NCBI RefSeq assembly: GCF_041146795.1
Contig: NC_135187.1
Coordinates: 18,386,056 to 18,450,055, forward strand
Direction: 5' to 3'
DNA length: 64,000 bases
DNA from: Maylandia zebra
Taxonomy: Eukaryota; Chordata; Actinopteri; Cichliformes; Cichlidae
The notes below the pieces were generated by a model. That model had not been told where the DNA came from. It saw only the letters and a program-made list of their open reading frames with translations, and searched no databases. Positions 9,986 to 22,500 of the stretch are shown piece after piece. The stretch's first letter is position 1. Each line of letters opens with the position of its first letter. Made by a program: the position numbers and the translations under genes.

Positions 9986-10143
9986 AAAAGTGCTCAGAGA
10001 AACTCTTTTCTTGTTTACTGGTTCCTGGGATACTCTATCTGTTTTGCACTTGAAGTTAACAGTTTTAAGAGTACGATCCACATTCATGGTGCAGTATATG
10101 ATCATATCACTTTTGTGTGTGTTCATTGTATTTTGTGGCTATT

Positions 10144-10149
10144 AATAAA
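10144..10149 (+). terminator. Polyadenylation signal of RTP copy C
   Basis: AATAAA about 250 bases after the stop, in the position equivalent to that of copy B. Confidence 0.5.
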
Positions 10150-10239
10150 GTCTGATCAAGTCTTGTTTATGGTGTTTGGTTTGTTATGGATTTGTTTTGT
10201 GTGGCAGACGTGCTAGAAATTGCTGTACTTCACATTCAT

Positions 10240-10625
10240 CTATAGATCAGATCTTTTTTCCACCCCATTTATTTGATAGTCATACCAGATACAAGTAAAA
10301 ACATGAAACCAGAAATGCTGGTATTATACTAAAACGTACATGCCATAGAAGTAACAATGGTCAGTTTTAGCTGTCGGGGAAGCTTATGAATGCTCCCAAA
10401 TTCTAACAGCATGGCAAATCAAGGTACAGCCGGAGTCATACTAAACTGCAGGCTATAGAGTCAGTCTTGCAAATTCTCCCAGATAAAGTAACTGCATGCA
10501 AAGTACCTCAAAAACGTGTGCAACAGTGTACCTACATGTTTAAACAAGGAGTGACTGCATCAGACAGTATTTGATCTAGTTTTTTTCCTGCTTTACATGA
10601 ATGTAACATGGTGTTGGTTTGAGGC
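10240..10625 (+). repeat. Duplicated 3' flank shared with 13945-14300
   Basis: Scattered but collinear matches (CAAATTCTCCCAGATAAAG against CCAAATTCTCACAACATAAC, GTGTACCTACAT in both, TATTTGATCTAGTTTTTTT against ACTTTGATCTAGTTTTTTT) show that the flanks of copies C and D descend from one duplication that is older than the B/C duplication. Confidence 0.6.
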
Positions 10626-11990
10626 CTGTCACATCTGAATGCCTTATAAGAATAAAGGGAAGCTACAGTTTATCTTGATCATCTTGTGTGACACTTGTTT
10701 ATTTCCTGTTGCTTTTAAAAAGACTGTTAAAACTTTTATTTCTCGCTACTAAACATCTTTGGGTTTCAGCAGGGACGCATGCAGTTCAGCGCATAATCGG
10801 GTTCTTTTACGACTCATAGGTGTTGACTATTGTAAAGAAAAAAAAAATTAAATTAAAAATTAAATAAAACAAAAAACACAAGCTGTTCCTTATCATCGCT
10901 GGTGGCTGTGGGTAAATATATCCTGATATAATATCGATACAACACTGATATCGAATCGATACTAAGGTGATAGGAGTGATACTTTAGTTTGTTTCCCTTC
11001 TTTAATTTCAGTACATTGCTCCCATTCATCGGAGGAGACCCCTCTCCTCTCATGCAGGCGCACTCTCATACTCCCTACTGTTGTTGTTGCCCTGCGGTCA
11101 CTCAGTGGCACTGAGCAGAGCCATAGTGACGCGTTGAGCTGGTTTATAGCTGTAGATTAAAACACTGCAAACAATAATGGGTGTTGGAAGGAAATTCTCT
11201 ACCGTGGCAAAAACACCAACTTATATAAAGATATGAAAGAGTGTAATGTATGTTTGCACTGATTGCCGATCACGCTTCAACTGAGTCGTCCTCGGTCAGA
11301 AGGAATGGTACTCCACAGTGATGTAGTTCAAATAACTTTACTAAGGAGGTGGCAGATGACATCAACAGGATGTACAGCGTTGGTAGGGAGGCATTACAGT
11401 ATTCACATGCAGGTAAAGGGGGTGTGAGTGTGTATCTGGGTGTGTGTGGTCATATGGTAAGCACGCACACAGTATTAACTCACACAGGAATGCAAGTAAA
11501 TACGTTATCCTCCGACACACCTCTCATCTGTGCAGAACTGCGCTGAACACGTTCCCAACCGAAGTACAGATACCGAGGTGCGTCATGGGTAACGTAGTAT
11601 AAACAGTTACAATGAACAAGCGGACTTTTAACAAAGAGCACGAAAAAGAGACTTTTCACCCGGAACAAGCAGCAAAAATAAATGCAGAGAGGAGGAAGGA
11701 AATCCCCCAGACATGGCCCAGACTCTCGGCACAGAGACAGAGCCCACTGTCACAGCCCTTTCATAGACTCAAGAAATAATCTCATATAGTATGAAGGTAA
11801 AAGTTACGGTGATTTAGAGATCATTAAAATGTGTTCAGAATTTGGAAAACCGCTGATGATTCATCTCATAGATCACGATCACACTGCTCTCCCTACATAA
11901 ACCTTTATAAGTTTGGTATCTGCAATACTGGCCGTGTATTTAGTTGGTATGAGTTCAAGATGTGCACTATCTCACACTAGCAGCACAAGT
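10626..11990. other. Intergenic stretch between RTP copies C and D
   Basis: Contains a degenerate ATATCGATAC-rich block (about 10930-10970) of the kind found in hAT-type MITEs, and otherwise no feature that I can name. The open frames of 60-66 codons here show no domain or splice context. Confidence 0.4.
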
Positions 11991-12012
11991 CGCTAGACGG
12001 AACGTGAATTCT

Positions 12013-12045
12013 AAGTTTCGTTTTCCACACATCACGCATAAATAA
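12013..12045 (+). promoter_or_regulatory. Interferon-type promoter of RTP copy D
   Basis: A perfect ISRE on the minus strand (AGTTTCGTTTTC at 12014-12025) is followed by a TATA-like GCATAAATAAAC near 12037. The forward IRF element present at B and C is not recognisable here. Confidence 0.75.
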
Positions 12046-12091
12046 ACAGAGGCTGCCTGCAGAGCAGCATTCACAAGTCAAACTCTGTCTC

Positions 12092-13356
12092 ATGTCAACG
12101 TTTCATTTCGTCTCCCAGAAGGTCTCCAAATATCAGACTTTATGTATCAGACCATCGAGATATACAGGTAACACACCAGGCTACTATTTGTTTCTTTAAA
12201 CGCGTATATGGGTGATTGATTTGTAATTAATGCATTGCATATTTGTTTTGATCAAGGCGTTTAAAAGCGTTTCCTGTGTTCTTGTAATGACAAATATAAG
12301 AGTGATTTGCCTGTAGGCTATAGCATAAGCCTAACGTCCTTCCCTCTCCTCTTTGTCCAGCTTGGGCTCCTTCCTTGTGGACACACACCTTTGAGGAGCT
12401 CTTCTGTGGGGATAATGCGCTGGACTATGGAGAGCCATGGTCGCTCACCTTCAGCTACAAACAGACAGACAAATTATCCAAGAAGGAAAATAGGAGAGGC
12501 TGGAAGGTCTTCTCCCACTGCGCTTATGGAAAGTATGTTTAATTTAATGAAATCATATTTACCTTACACTGTATGTAATAATAATAGTAGAAACTATGCT
12601 GGAAAGAAAAAGGCATCAATCATGTTTCAGGTAGTGGGTATAAATTGAAAGATTGTTTTGTGCTTTTTCCGTCTCCACCTTATTCATGTTCACGGGAGCA
12701 GGTGGGTCACCTGTCGAGGTTATTGTGTGACAGGGAGCAGCAGTGGACGGTATTAAAACAATGCTATTCTGTGGGGAAAACAGGTTCTGCAGTTTAGTTA
12801 CAGCGATAATTGAACAGTTATCTTGCTTTATTAAGACTCTGACGATTCGCATGGTATGATTGACCCAGCGAATCATTACTAAAGCTTTCCGCTGACGTGG
12901 CAATCTGAAACTGAAAAACATCAGTTCAAAGCATTGATGGGACACAGACAGAGTTACTAACCTGAAAAATCACCATTGACCAGAGTCTATAGTCATAATT
13001 TCTCCCACAGTTTTCAGTGTGCATCCTGCAGGAGGATCTGGCCTTCGGTGCGTGTGGTGCTTTTGTTCCGTTATCGGCTGAGAGGCGGTAAGGGGGCGGT
13101 GACCATGCGGCCTTTTGGACAAGCCTGCCGGCGATGCCAAGACGATAATTTTCATCTCCCTGGTTTTTACAAGGAAGAGGCGAAAGAGGCTCTGCTCAGA
13201 TTGTTTTCTGAAATCCGGAAGAACTGCTATGGACAGGAGGATAAGAATGAAGAAGGTGACTCAGGCGCTACGAGACGGAGGTCCAAACCCCACGAAAAAA
13301 CCCTGTGTGAGGCCTGTTGTTTTGGCTTGTGCTGTCAGGATGATCAAAATGTTAAG

Positions 13357-13359
<3 letters not shown>
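12092..13359 (+). CDS. rtp3: Receptor-transporting protein family gene, copy D, with N-terminal extension
   Basis: Exons 12092-12167, 12361-12532 and 13011-13359, 198 codons plus stop. The short first-exon ATG used by copies A-C is absent here. The nearest downstream ATG (12152) is in the wrong frame for exon 2. The ATG at 12092 is in frame and adds about 25 residues (MSTFHFVSQKV...). Exon 2 is again 172 nt (WAPSLWTHTFEELF... RGWKVFSHCAYGK), and exon 3 has FQCASC, QACRRC and LCEACCFGLCC. No membrane segment is present. This copy is the most diverged from B/C and shares CEACC with copy A. The start choice is inference from frame; a further 5' non-coding exon or a non-ATG start is the alternative. 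Confidence 0.82.

Positions 13360-13450
<91 letters not shown>
13359..13450 (+). repeat. (TG)n microsatellite after RTP copy D
   Basis: About 45 TG units starting at the stop codon, ending in GCGCGC. Confidence 0.95.
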
Positions 13451-13453
<3 letters not shown>

Positions 13454-13581
13454 ACAGCGAGGTGTAAAGAGAGTGGCAGTCTGGTTGTTTGCTGTTTTCT
13501 TGAGATCTTTCTTTTCTAGTTTACACACAAAAGTTTCCTTAATGAGCTGGTTTATTCATAATTATCTAAGTTATTGATAAT

Positions 13582-13587
13582 AATAAA
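13582..13587 (+). terminator. Polyadenylation signal of RTP copy D
   Basis: AATAAA about 225 bases after the stop. Confidence 0.5.
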
Positions 13588-13762
13588 TAATATGAAAACC
13601 TTCATTAGCAATAATAAGATTTCATCACTGTTGTGTGTTTATTTTGGACTTTGTGCAACCTGAAGGTGTGTCCTGATTATTTTCTTGGTTTGTTTGGTGT
13701 GATGTCTTGAGGTATAATCCAAAAATTGTAGTTACTGTACTTTTACTTGAATTGGTTTATCA

Positions 13763-13945
13763 GGAGGGAGGAGGCTGGGGGCAAACCCAGGACACGCTGG
13801 AGAGATTATATCTCTCGGCTGGCCTGGGAACGCCTTGGTGTTCCCCCGGATAAGCTGGAGGAGGTGGGCTTCTTGCTTTGGCTGCTGCTGCCACCCAGCC
13901 CCGGATAAGCGAAAGAAGATGTATGGATGTATGGATGGGTGGTTT
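13763..13945 (+). mobile_element. Rex3/RTE-type LINE, 3'-terminal fragment
   Basis: Conceptual translation gives the C-terminal signature of fish RTE reverse transcriptases (TRWRDYISRLAWERLGV-like: here DTLERLYLSAGLGTPWC in one frame, with the DYISRLAWERLGVPPDKL match in another), then CCCCGGATAAGCGAAAGAAGATG and ATGG units. Only the last ~180 bp remain, the usual 5' truncation. It carries no functional part. Confidence 0.75.
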
Positions 13946-14299
13946 GCGTCATCATTCCACTCATCTGATGCTTTTTTTTCTCACCACATGTATTTGTTAT
14001 GTTTAGCAGACAAAGGTTTCACATGAAAAACGTGAAACATGTGATGCTGATATATTAAAACAGGAGTTTTAACGATGCCGTGATACCGTTTCACTGCTGA
14101 ATGACTCAGACACTTACAAGCAGATTTCTGATTGGCCCCAAATTCTCACAACATAACAAACTAATTACAGAGGTGTGCAAACTATATGTCTGCATGTGTA
14201 CCTACATTGCATGCTCAAAAACACAGAGTGGGTACATCAAACAGTACTTTGATCTAGTTTTTTTTCTTGTTAGTTGCACTTTGTGTTACAATCTATGCA

Positions 14300-15235
14300 T
14301 ATAATTCTATATTGTATCACACTGAAGTAATGATGTTTATGGAGAGGTTTTATTAAACAAGCAAATAAATAAGTTGCGCCTTGTTCATTTCCCAAATTGC
14401 AACTGTGGTTATCACATCCCACCAAAATCTTTGGGGGAATCTTTGATATTCATTTTGTAACTAAATAGATAAATGTGCACAACCTGTAAAGGCTGAAGGT
14501 TTGACTGTGTGATCATATATCTCAATATCAAAACTGAAGTTGAGATTTCATTTTATGCTCTTATATTAAACTCTTTATACACTTGTGCATTTCCTGTTCC
14601 TTTTTGAGGTGTTACTAGGGTTAGATGCACTTCTCACATGTGATGACTTGTAAAGTTGAGCCAATCAAAATGTGGTGCATTGTCTCAGGTTGCAGGGTAA
14701 GGGGACAAAGATATAAAAATGCTTTCCTGGCCTATGATCATTTATGTTCATATATATCACACTGGTAATTTGTCAAACTCACACAAGGAATTAACCCCAA
14801 AGTGTTTGTGGCAAATAACATAACAGTTCAGTTGTTTTTACTAGTACAGCGCACTGGTGGGTGATTTTGTGGGGTGGTCTGGAAGTAATCATCTGCTTCT
14901 GAAAGAGGATGGCTATATTCCCCGTTTCTGTCCTGGGACAAGATGTTGACTTGATGGAGCAGTCCAATACCTAGGCATTCACATCTACAGGTTGTACTGG
15001 AAGGCCAAATGCAGAGGCTGTATCCAAAACTCACGTGCAGCAAAATGATGGCGCTTGGCTTTCACTCAGTTGCTGAGAATGCAGTGTAGTTTGTTGGTCT
15101 GCTGGTAGAGCACTGTTGGAGCTGGTGACACCAAAAGACTGAGTGACTAAAAGACATTTGGAGTTGTGGTGTAGGTCAATAAACAAAATCAGAGAGATAA
15201 AAGGCATTTACATGCAACCAATAACATACACAAAT
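14300..15235. other. Intergenic stretch, no gene seen
   Basis: AT-rich sequence downstream of the RTP array with no recognised exon or repeat family. Confidence 0.4.
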
Positions 15236-15238
15236 GAT

Positions 15239-15420
15239 GACGATGATGATGATGATCATCATCATTTCAGCTGCTTCCTGTAGGGGTCACTGTAGCATCA
15301 TCTGCCTTCATACCACTCCTTCGCACGTCCTCTTTCACTACACCCATGAATGTTCTTTTGGGCTTAGGATTTCCAGCTCTGGCACCTCCAGCTAGGTCTC
15401 CTGTTTTCGTTACTGCTAAA
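15239..15420. repeat. (GAT)n and dispersed teleost repeat
   Basis: A short GAT/ATC repeat leads into a block (CAGCTGCTTCCTGTAGGGGT ... CACGTCCTCTTTCACTACA ... CTTTTGGGCTTAGGATTTCC) that resembles a very common fish interspersed repeat. The assignment to a named family is not made. Confidence 0.45.
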
Positions 15421-15559
15421 ACAAAAAGAATTTCCCAAATATGGGACAAATAAAGTATTTCTCATGCCTTCATATACGTCATCATAAATGTTGTTATTGT
15501 TTCTCTTTTTTCTTTTTCAATTTTCTTCTCGGATTTTTAAAGTTTAATTACATTTTAAA

Positions 15560-15634
<75 letters not shown>

Positions 15635-15635
15635 T
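15560..15635 (+). repeat. (ATT)n microsatellite
   Basis: About 25 ATT units. The poly-Leu and poly-Ile open frames over it are artefacts. Confidence 0.95.
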
Positions 15636-15659
15636 TCTTAACTGATATTGACCTTAACC

Positions 15660-16067
15660 AACCAACCAGCGAGCGCAGATAGCCGACCAATCCGGTGAAA
15701 GCTCTCTGCGTGACAGGTAGTGCTGCGCATGCGCAACACGCTTTTCCCTTTGGCAGCAACAACAACACAGAGAACGAAGTCAGTCTCGCCCCTCCGCTGT
15801 CGGCAACAGCATCATTGTCCCCACCGGGTCCGGTGGCAGAGAGGATGGTCCAGCGGAACCGCAGCCGGGGATGCGAATGACAGCCACAGGATAATGTCCC
15901 TGGATGTATGCAAGTTTCCGAATGAAGTAGTGACCAAGTGAGACGACCGTGTAAGTAGAGCGACGGAGATGCTGCCCGGCTGTAGGTAGTTGAGGCTAAC
16001 ATATCTCGCTAACGTTAACCTGAGACAGGAAAATAGACGCTTTGCTAGCGTCGGTAACGGCAGAAAG
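15660..16067 (+). promoter_or_regulatory. ankib1: CpG-rich promoter and 5' non-coding exon of ankib1
   Basis: GC- and CpG-rich sequence with a palindromic NRF1 site TGCGCATGCGCA at 15724-15735, typical of housekeeping promoters. Two good splice donors follow (GTAAGTAGAG at 15951 and GTAAGCTGC at 16068), either of which could end the non-coding first exon that joins the coding exon at 19446. No TATA box is seen. The exact start site cannot be read from the sequence. Confidence 0.6.
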
Positions 16068-18175
16068 GTAAGCTGCACTGGGTGTTAACGCTTCCCAGCG
16101 GCGCCGCCACAACCTGCGAAAACGTTAAAACTACCGGCAAAGCGTTTTGTTCGGCAGCATTACAGAAACTACACACCTACTACTCGCTTCCCAGTTGGGG
16201 TAGTAATTCAAGCAGACTGTACGGTTGCTGAACAAAGGAGCTTTAACCAAGGGGCCGCATGGACACAAACATGAAGAGAGAAGTCGGCCACTGTTTGTTT
16301 TGTGCTCCATTTCATGCTGACACACTTCGGAGACACCCACACGAGGTCTGACCTGAATATTTAGCCGATATACGGCGACCCAGCTAATTTTGGTAAAATG
16401 CCCAGCTGCTAGTGAAGTCAGTCGCGCTGTATTATCGTATTATTTTTATTATTATTAATGTTGTAACGCAGCTTCTGCCTTTGACTCACAAGTTTTATGC
16501 CCCTTTTAACGACCATACATTGTCCCGCAGCAGTTATAGAGTGGCTTGATTGCCCAGAGTTTGGGTAGGTTTTACCACTGACGTGTTACAGCTGACAGCA
16601 ACTTTTGATAACAGCAGCAACACTCCAGTGGCTGTCATGTTTTATGTGTGTTTGATTGTTTTTTGTTTTTCATTTAAAGCGATCGCTTTAAATTAGGCTT
16701 GTGACAGGTTGAACGTAAATGCTTTGATCCTCTTTGAATTTACTTTCACAATAGTTTGCAGCACATCATAACTGGTAAAACCTAAAAATCAGAGGAACGT
16801 AAGATTGGCAAATTCAAGGAAACCCTCAAACAAAGTGTGTGTGTGTTTTCAGAACAGCTTCAGGACTCTTTGGGGTTGGCTGTAAAATGCTCGGGAAGGC
16901 CCTCCATCCCTCCAGCTTTGATAAACATGATAATGCTAAATTTGTTGCATCAGTCCAAAATTTCTCCTAATAGGTGTTTCAGTTGGACTTAAATAATATT
17001 ATTATCATTTTCATGCGTATTAAACTGTTCAGTGACCCAGTGTGCCCTACAAATGGTTGCATTGTCATCCAACCCACCACCAACATAACCGAGCAACTTG
17101 ATCCCCACACTATAGGGGAAAGAGGGTATGGTTTTTCCTTTTAAGCTGTTGCCTAACAGGACTGACTGAAACCCAGCATTGAATGCCTGTTTTGTAATTA
17201 GATCTCAAATCATTAGTCAGTTATTGGATCAGCAGAAAAATAATCCACAACCCGGTCCCTCAGCCACACACTGCCATATTCTGTCTTCTCTAAAATTCAG
17301 ATTTGCTGGTATGAATGCTATTATAAATCACTGGTCAGTAAGGACAGTCTTTTTTGTGTCATCTTACAATTTATGACACTGAAACAACTGTTTTCTGTCA
17401 TTTTATTGACTAAGGATGAGACTAGACTGCTAATAAATAAGTAAAAAAATAACTGCTAGTCAAAATCCTAATGACATTAAATCTCGTTTGATATTAAGTG
17501 ATTCATTTGTCTATAAAAAAAAAAAAAAAAAGAAAGCAAAGAGCAATCCATTACTTGTTTTGTTGCAATAGTTGCAGACTCTTTCCAAACTTTCACCATA
17601 AATTGCTTTTTTTGCGTGATTTGGTCTAAATGGGGGTGTGTTGCTGACTGGGTTTCCGAGAAGCTCGAGCACCATGACTGAGTCCTTGTTAGTGGGAGTC
17701 ATCTGACGGGATTCATGTGTTTAGGATTCTTGAGCTCATGAGTCATTACGTCACAACTATTGCATTGCCTAAAATGGGGAAGACCATATGTATCAGAGGC
17801 CTGTTCTGAGTAGCTCTGTGTTATGAGGCTAACTAAATATTGTTGACTTTCAAGCGTGATTCATAAAACATGCCTCTGAAATTCAGCCTAGCAGATGAGT
17901 GCCAAGTTAACAAGCAGTGGAACACTTACTGTGCCTCAGTTCCACCCCACCATCGAATGATGTGTAATAAAGTCAATAGCTGCACTCCACTGTGAACAGC
18001 GGCACTTGTGATCGCTGGAATTCCAAAATTCCTTCATGTCCAAACTTCCTGTCCTTATTTAGTATGAGAGACAGAGAGGGAGGTACGTGGAGATGTGAAG
18101 TGAACTGGAAGTAAACCAGCATGCACAAAACAGAGCCAAACAGACAGACTGACCTATTAACTACAGTCCCCACCA

Positions 18176-18204
18176 CCCCCCCCCCCCCCCCCCCCCCCCC
18201 CCCC
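18176..18204 (+). repeat. Homopolymer of 29 C
   Basis: Uninterrupted C run inside CACCACC-rich sequence. It could form an i-motif, or a G-quadruplex on the other strand. Confidence 0.95.
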
Positions 18205-18723
18205 ACGACCCCCTCCACGACCTCCCTCCAGATATACACAAACACACACAAGATCCGGTCTGCTGTGTGCATCACGAGAGAACTTGCAGTGGCTATTATT
18301 CACCGGTCTGTCAGTGTGTATTTTTCCTGTCTGTGTCCCTTTCTGTCACAGCAAAGAAAAGGGAGGCAGTCAGCCATGTTATTCAAATGTTCCAGAGCCC
18401 GGCCAGCCAGCGGCCAACTGTAGCCGGGCTAAAAAGAGGCTCTTTGTGAAGGCCAGACAGATGGCTATAGAATGAAGACTGTAATGATACCCTCAACAGC
18501 GCAATACACACAGAGGCCCATGCACTCATTACACAGTCCACTCATTACAGCATGTAATACCGTGTGTTAAAGGCACACCAAACTGTGTAAGTGTTTGTGA
18601 GTAAGAGAGAGAAAGAAGGAGAGGTGGAGAAGACGTGTACATCAAGCAGAGATAATGTACAATATGTGAAAGGACAGAAGTGTTTGTTTGTGTCCCATAT
18701 CTCTCATCTCTTATATTGCTTGA

Positions 18724-18788
18724 GATATATATATATATATATATATATATAGATATAGATATAGATAGATATAGATATATATATATAT

Positions 18789-18822
<34 letters not shown>
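18724..18822 (+). repeat. (AT)n/(GATA)n microsatellite
   Basis: Alternating AT and GATA/TAGA units followed by a short G run. Confidence 0.9.
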
Positions 18823-18823
<1 letters not shown>

Positions 18824-19587
18824 TGGGGGGGGGAAGCTTTCCAGGCCAGTTTTTCTTTTTAAGGAAATGGTGGGAATCCAACGGTTATATTTTGATAACC
18901 TGTGAATCTGCAGTAGGTTTATAAGCTGTTGCTGGGAGAGTAAGCTCTGCTGGGGCAGCCATAGCTATGACGCTTGTGATTCTTTCGTTTAGCGGCTGAG
19001 GGGCAAAGTAAAACTGGTTTGGGTCCAGCATGTTAGTGCTGCATGGTTTAACACACTCTCAGAGTCTCAGTAGCAGAAGAGCATGTAAACAGTCGAAGAC
19101 ATGCAGATTTTTTTTTTTTATCTTACAACAGTGACCTAACTGGACACAATGGTCCAGAATGGTCAGTTGTGGTAATATCGACTGTGTCTTTCATCAACCA
19201 ACTAACAAATCAATGGCTTGGATATCATCAACCTTCCCCTCTGGCCTGGCTTCTTTACAACTGTCTTTTTTTTCTGTCTCTCTGTTTTCTTTTCTATTTT
19301 CTATAAAATGGCATCTGTCCATCTAACACACAGCTAATCAATGAATGGACTCAATCGATTGTTTGCCTTTTTTTCATCTGCTCTTATTCCTTCTTTCCAA
19401 CTTCATTTTCTCTCTAACCAATTCCCACCTTTCTCTTCTTTGCAGGGAAGGAAACGCTGAACCATGTTGCTCTAAGTCGTGACCTGTGGAGTACGGGGGG
19501 GTGGAGAAAGAGGAGGAGGAGGAAGAGAGGAGTAGTGAGGCATTGGCCACAGCTTCGTTTTAGGTGGCCGTTTGCGAGCCCGAAGCG

Positions 19588-22500
19588 ATGGGAAACACAG
19601 CCACCAAGTTCCGCAAGTCCCTTGTGAACGGTGACGAGGCCCTGGCCTGGCAGCTGTACGAGGGCAACCCTCAGTTCAGGGATGGTCTGGACCCAAACGC
19701 ATCGTATGGAGAGCAGTACCAGCACAACACACCCATGCACTATGTGTGCCGCCACGCCATGACACGTCTGCTCAGGTAAAAGTCAGTCTCATGCAATGCA
19801 GCAGTTATCCAGTGCAGTTAGGAGGGCAGTGAGTCATGTTAAATTGAATAACAATTAGCAGCATGTCAGATTTAAGACATTTCTGAGAATCACCATATCT
19901 GTAATTGCCTTTGATGGCAAGAAAGGCCACTTAATGTGCGGAGGCCCAAAGACGCCAGTCGCATATATACTGTAAGATTATGTAAATGATGTTACAGGGA
20001 GCGGGGAAAGTGCATTAGCCATGAGGAGCTGTGGAAATAAAATGTAGTTAGACCCTTAAAGGCACTTACTTTGTAAGATATAAAACTGCAAGCCACCATC
20101 TCAAAAATGACCAATGGCTTGAATGAGCACTTCTGAGAGTCTCGTTAAAGGTTCTGATTTTTATTTTTTTTGTTGTTGTTTTAATACGCGATGAGTTCAC
20201 GGGACCTGTTATCAGAACTGCTATTTCTAGGCTGACCGTGCACACAACAGCTGTTTTCTCTGTCATTCTGTTTTGTTTTGTGTTATTCAGCACAGAAGAA
20301 AACTTGGCTTAAGTATTGCTCCCCTGCTGTCTTTGAAACGAGCTGGTCCTGCTGGATTTGTTAGGCCTCAGTCACGCAGACCTCGAGACTGATTGCTGCT
20401 CCCTGCTGGTCGCTAGGGAAAAATGTTATTCCCTGACTGGTTGGCGAATGGTTGCTGGAAATTGATCGCAAAGAGAGTGCTGCATTGAAAACTTCTTTGT
20501 GATTACTCTGGTTGATAGCAGATTGCCTGTAGTTTGCATGGAAGATGCCGACTTGTCTGTAAACACTTGGTATTTACTCTTAAGAGCTCTAGTGACACTT
20601 GAGAATGCTTCACAAACCAGAAGTGGAGAATGTAGCCTTCTGTGTAAAAGTTGTACAATCACCATTCCAGACATAGAAACTGCACAGCCCTAAATATACA
20701 GAAAGAACAGTGGATGGCGGGGATGGGAGAGTCTCTGGTCTCCATCTGTCAGTCTCACTTTGCATCGCACATCTCACAGTTTCACTGTCACTTTGCAAGC
20801 ATTTGCAGACAAGTCGGCATCTTTCATACAAACTACAAGCAATCGCACGAACCTGCTAGCAACCAAAGCAGTTGAAAAGTGGCTGTCAGTGCAGTATCCT
20901 CTTTGCGACAAATTTCACCTATCAAAAAGCAGCAGCTTCAAACTACCTCTTGCCAACAAATTTTTCCTTTGTGAACGGTGGTTGACCGGATGGTCACTGA
21001 CCAATCTCTAGGCCTGTGTGATTGAGGCCTTAGGTGGTTCCTCTATAAATCAGACACTGAGCTACTTGTGGTCTAAGTAGCTTCCAGCATCTGTCCGCCT
21101 TTGGTTGTTCGACAAATTAACGCCTCTTGGATGTTTGCTGCAGGCTAACGAGTTGTCATAAACTCAAGTAGCACTCCTGCTCTGCTACCATGCTGCTTGC
21201 TCTACTGTGCCCCGCCTGCTTGCTCTCTCGCACACACGCAGTAATAGCCACAAACTGAAATCTGGTGAGAGAAATTACAGAGAAACTAGCGAGACATTCA
21301 CACTGTAGTGAAGTCAAAGACAAACGCAACATCCTGGTAAATAAAGTAACTAAAACATTTCAGTATTTTTAGCTTCACTGGCACATTTCTTGCTTCTTGT
21401 TAGAATATTTTTGCATCAGCACGAAGCTTCCTAATGTCTGAAAATACAGCTGTTCAGGTCATCTCATGTAAAGCTTCATAGACTTCACAGAGTATGTGGA
21501 CTAAGCTTGTATTACAATTTTGAGAAGTTGATAAGGATGCTGGAGAGGCAGATCTGATCTAAGGCTTGTGTGTTTCCAGTACTATGCAAGTCTTACTGGG
21601 AAATTCCATCCGCTTTTGTGTACATTCCTTTAAAGCTCTTTCTTGTGAGTCTCTCTGCTTAATGAAGTGCGGTGCTAAATCACTACAGTTCCTCTTTAAG
21701 AGTATTAAAAGATTTGAATTCATTGCATGGCTATTGTGCTGTGAGGAGTTTCACCGCCTGCACACTTTCTCAAAACAAGAGTTCGCAGAAATAGACAGAC
21801 AGCACCATCAACAGCAATCAAGTCAACAGACTGACAAAAACCACAGAGTCACTAAGTCAAACACAGCCTTAAGAAAAGGGGTCAAACTATAGAAAAATAT
21901 AGCAAGCAGCACACCAGTGGGCCTTTGTTACCTCCTGCAGAGATAATCAAGCTGCTGGCCTTGACCATGACAGCTGATTCAGTGACTCAGTAGTCTTCCT
22001 CCTCTCCTCCTCCTCCCATTTGTCCTCTCTCTTAGCCTTTCTTACCATGATTACGGGGGGTCGGGGGGCGGGGGGTTCATTATCTGTCTATCTGCATGTG
22101 TGCACACGGCCGTTTGTTTAAAGGAGGTGGAAAAAAACTGAGACTCGGCAACTGCTTAATGCGTCTGAGAATATAACACAGTGAATCAATCCATGTGCTA
22201 TTTGTGTTCCTTCCTACTAACCTATAATGGGCCAGAGAGGCGTGCTGAACGCAGCGCTCTGCTCCTGATAAGCATCAGAGGAAAGGCTTCTTTGTTCCAG
22301 CAGTTCAGTTGGACAGTGGCAATAGAGAGACAACCGAGAAATCTCAGACAAAATAAAGACTCACAGAGGACGAGCGTGGGCTGGTGGATGGAGAGTCTGT
22401 TTCAGATTATTTTTAACACGTATCTGCTTCGTGTTTATTCGCTCTCTGCTAGTCGTCTCTGTGGGTCGAATTGGCAAGTAATCCCGTGAGAAGTGCAAAC

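Larger units (their letters stand above)
16068..19445 (+). other. ankib1 intron 1
   Basis: About 3.4 kb without coding exons. It contains a run of 29 C (18176-18204) and an (AT)n/(GATA)n microsatellite (about 18724-18822). Nothing else is recognised. Confidence 0.6.

Noticed and set aside
15544-16002. 152-codon minus frame at the ankib1 promoter
   Set aside because: Ends in a poly-Ile run made by the ATT microsatellite and crosses a CpG-rich promoter on the opposite strand.
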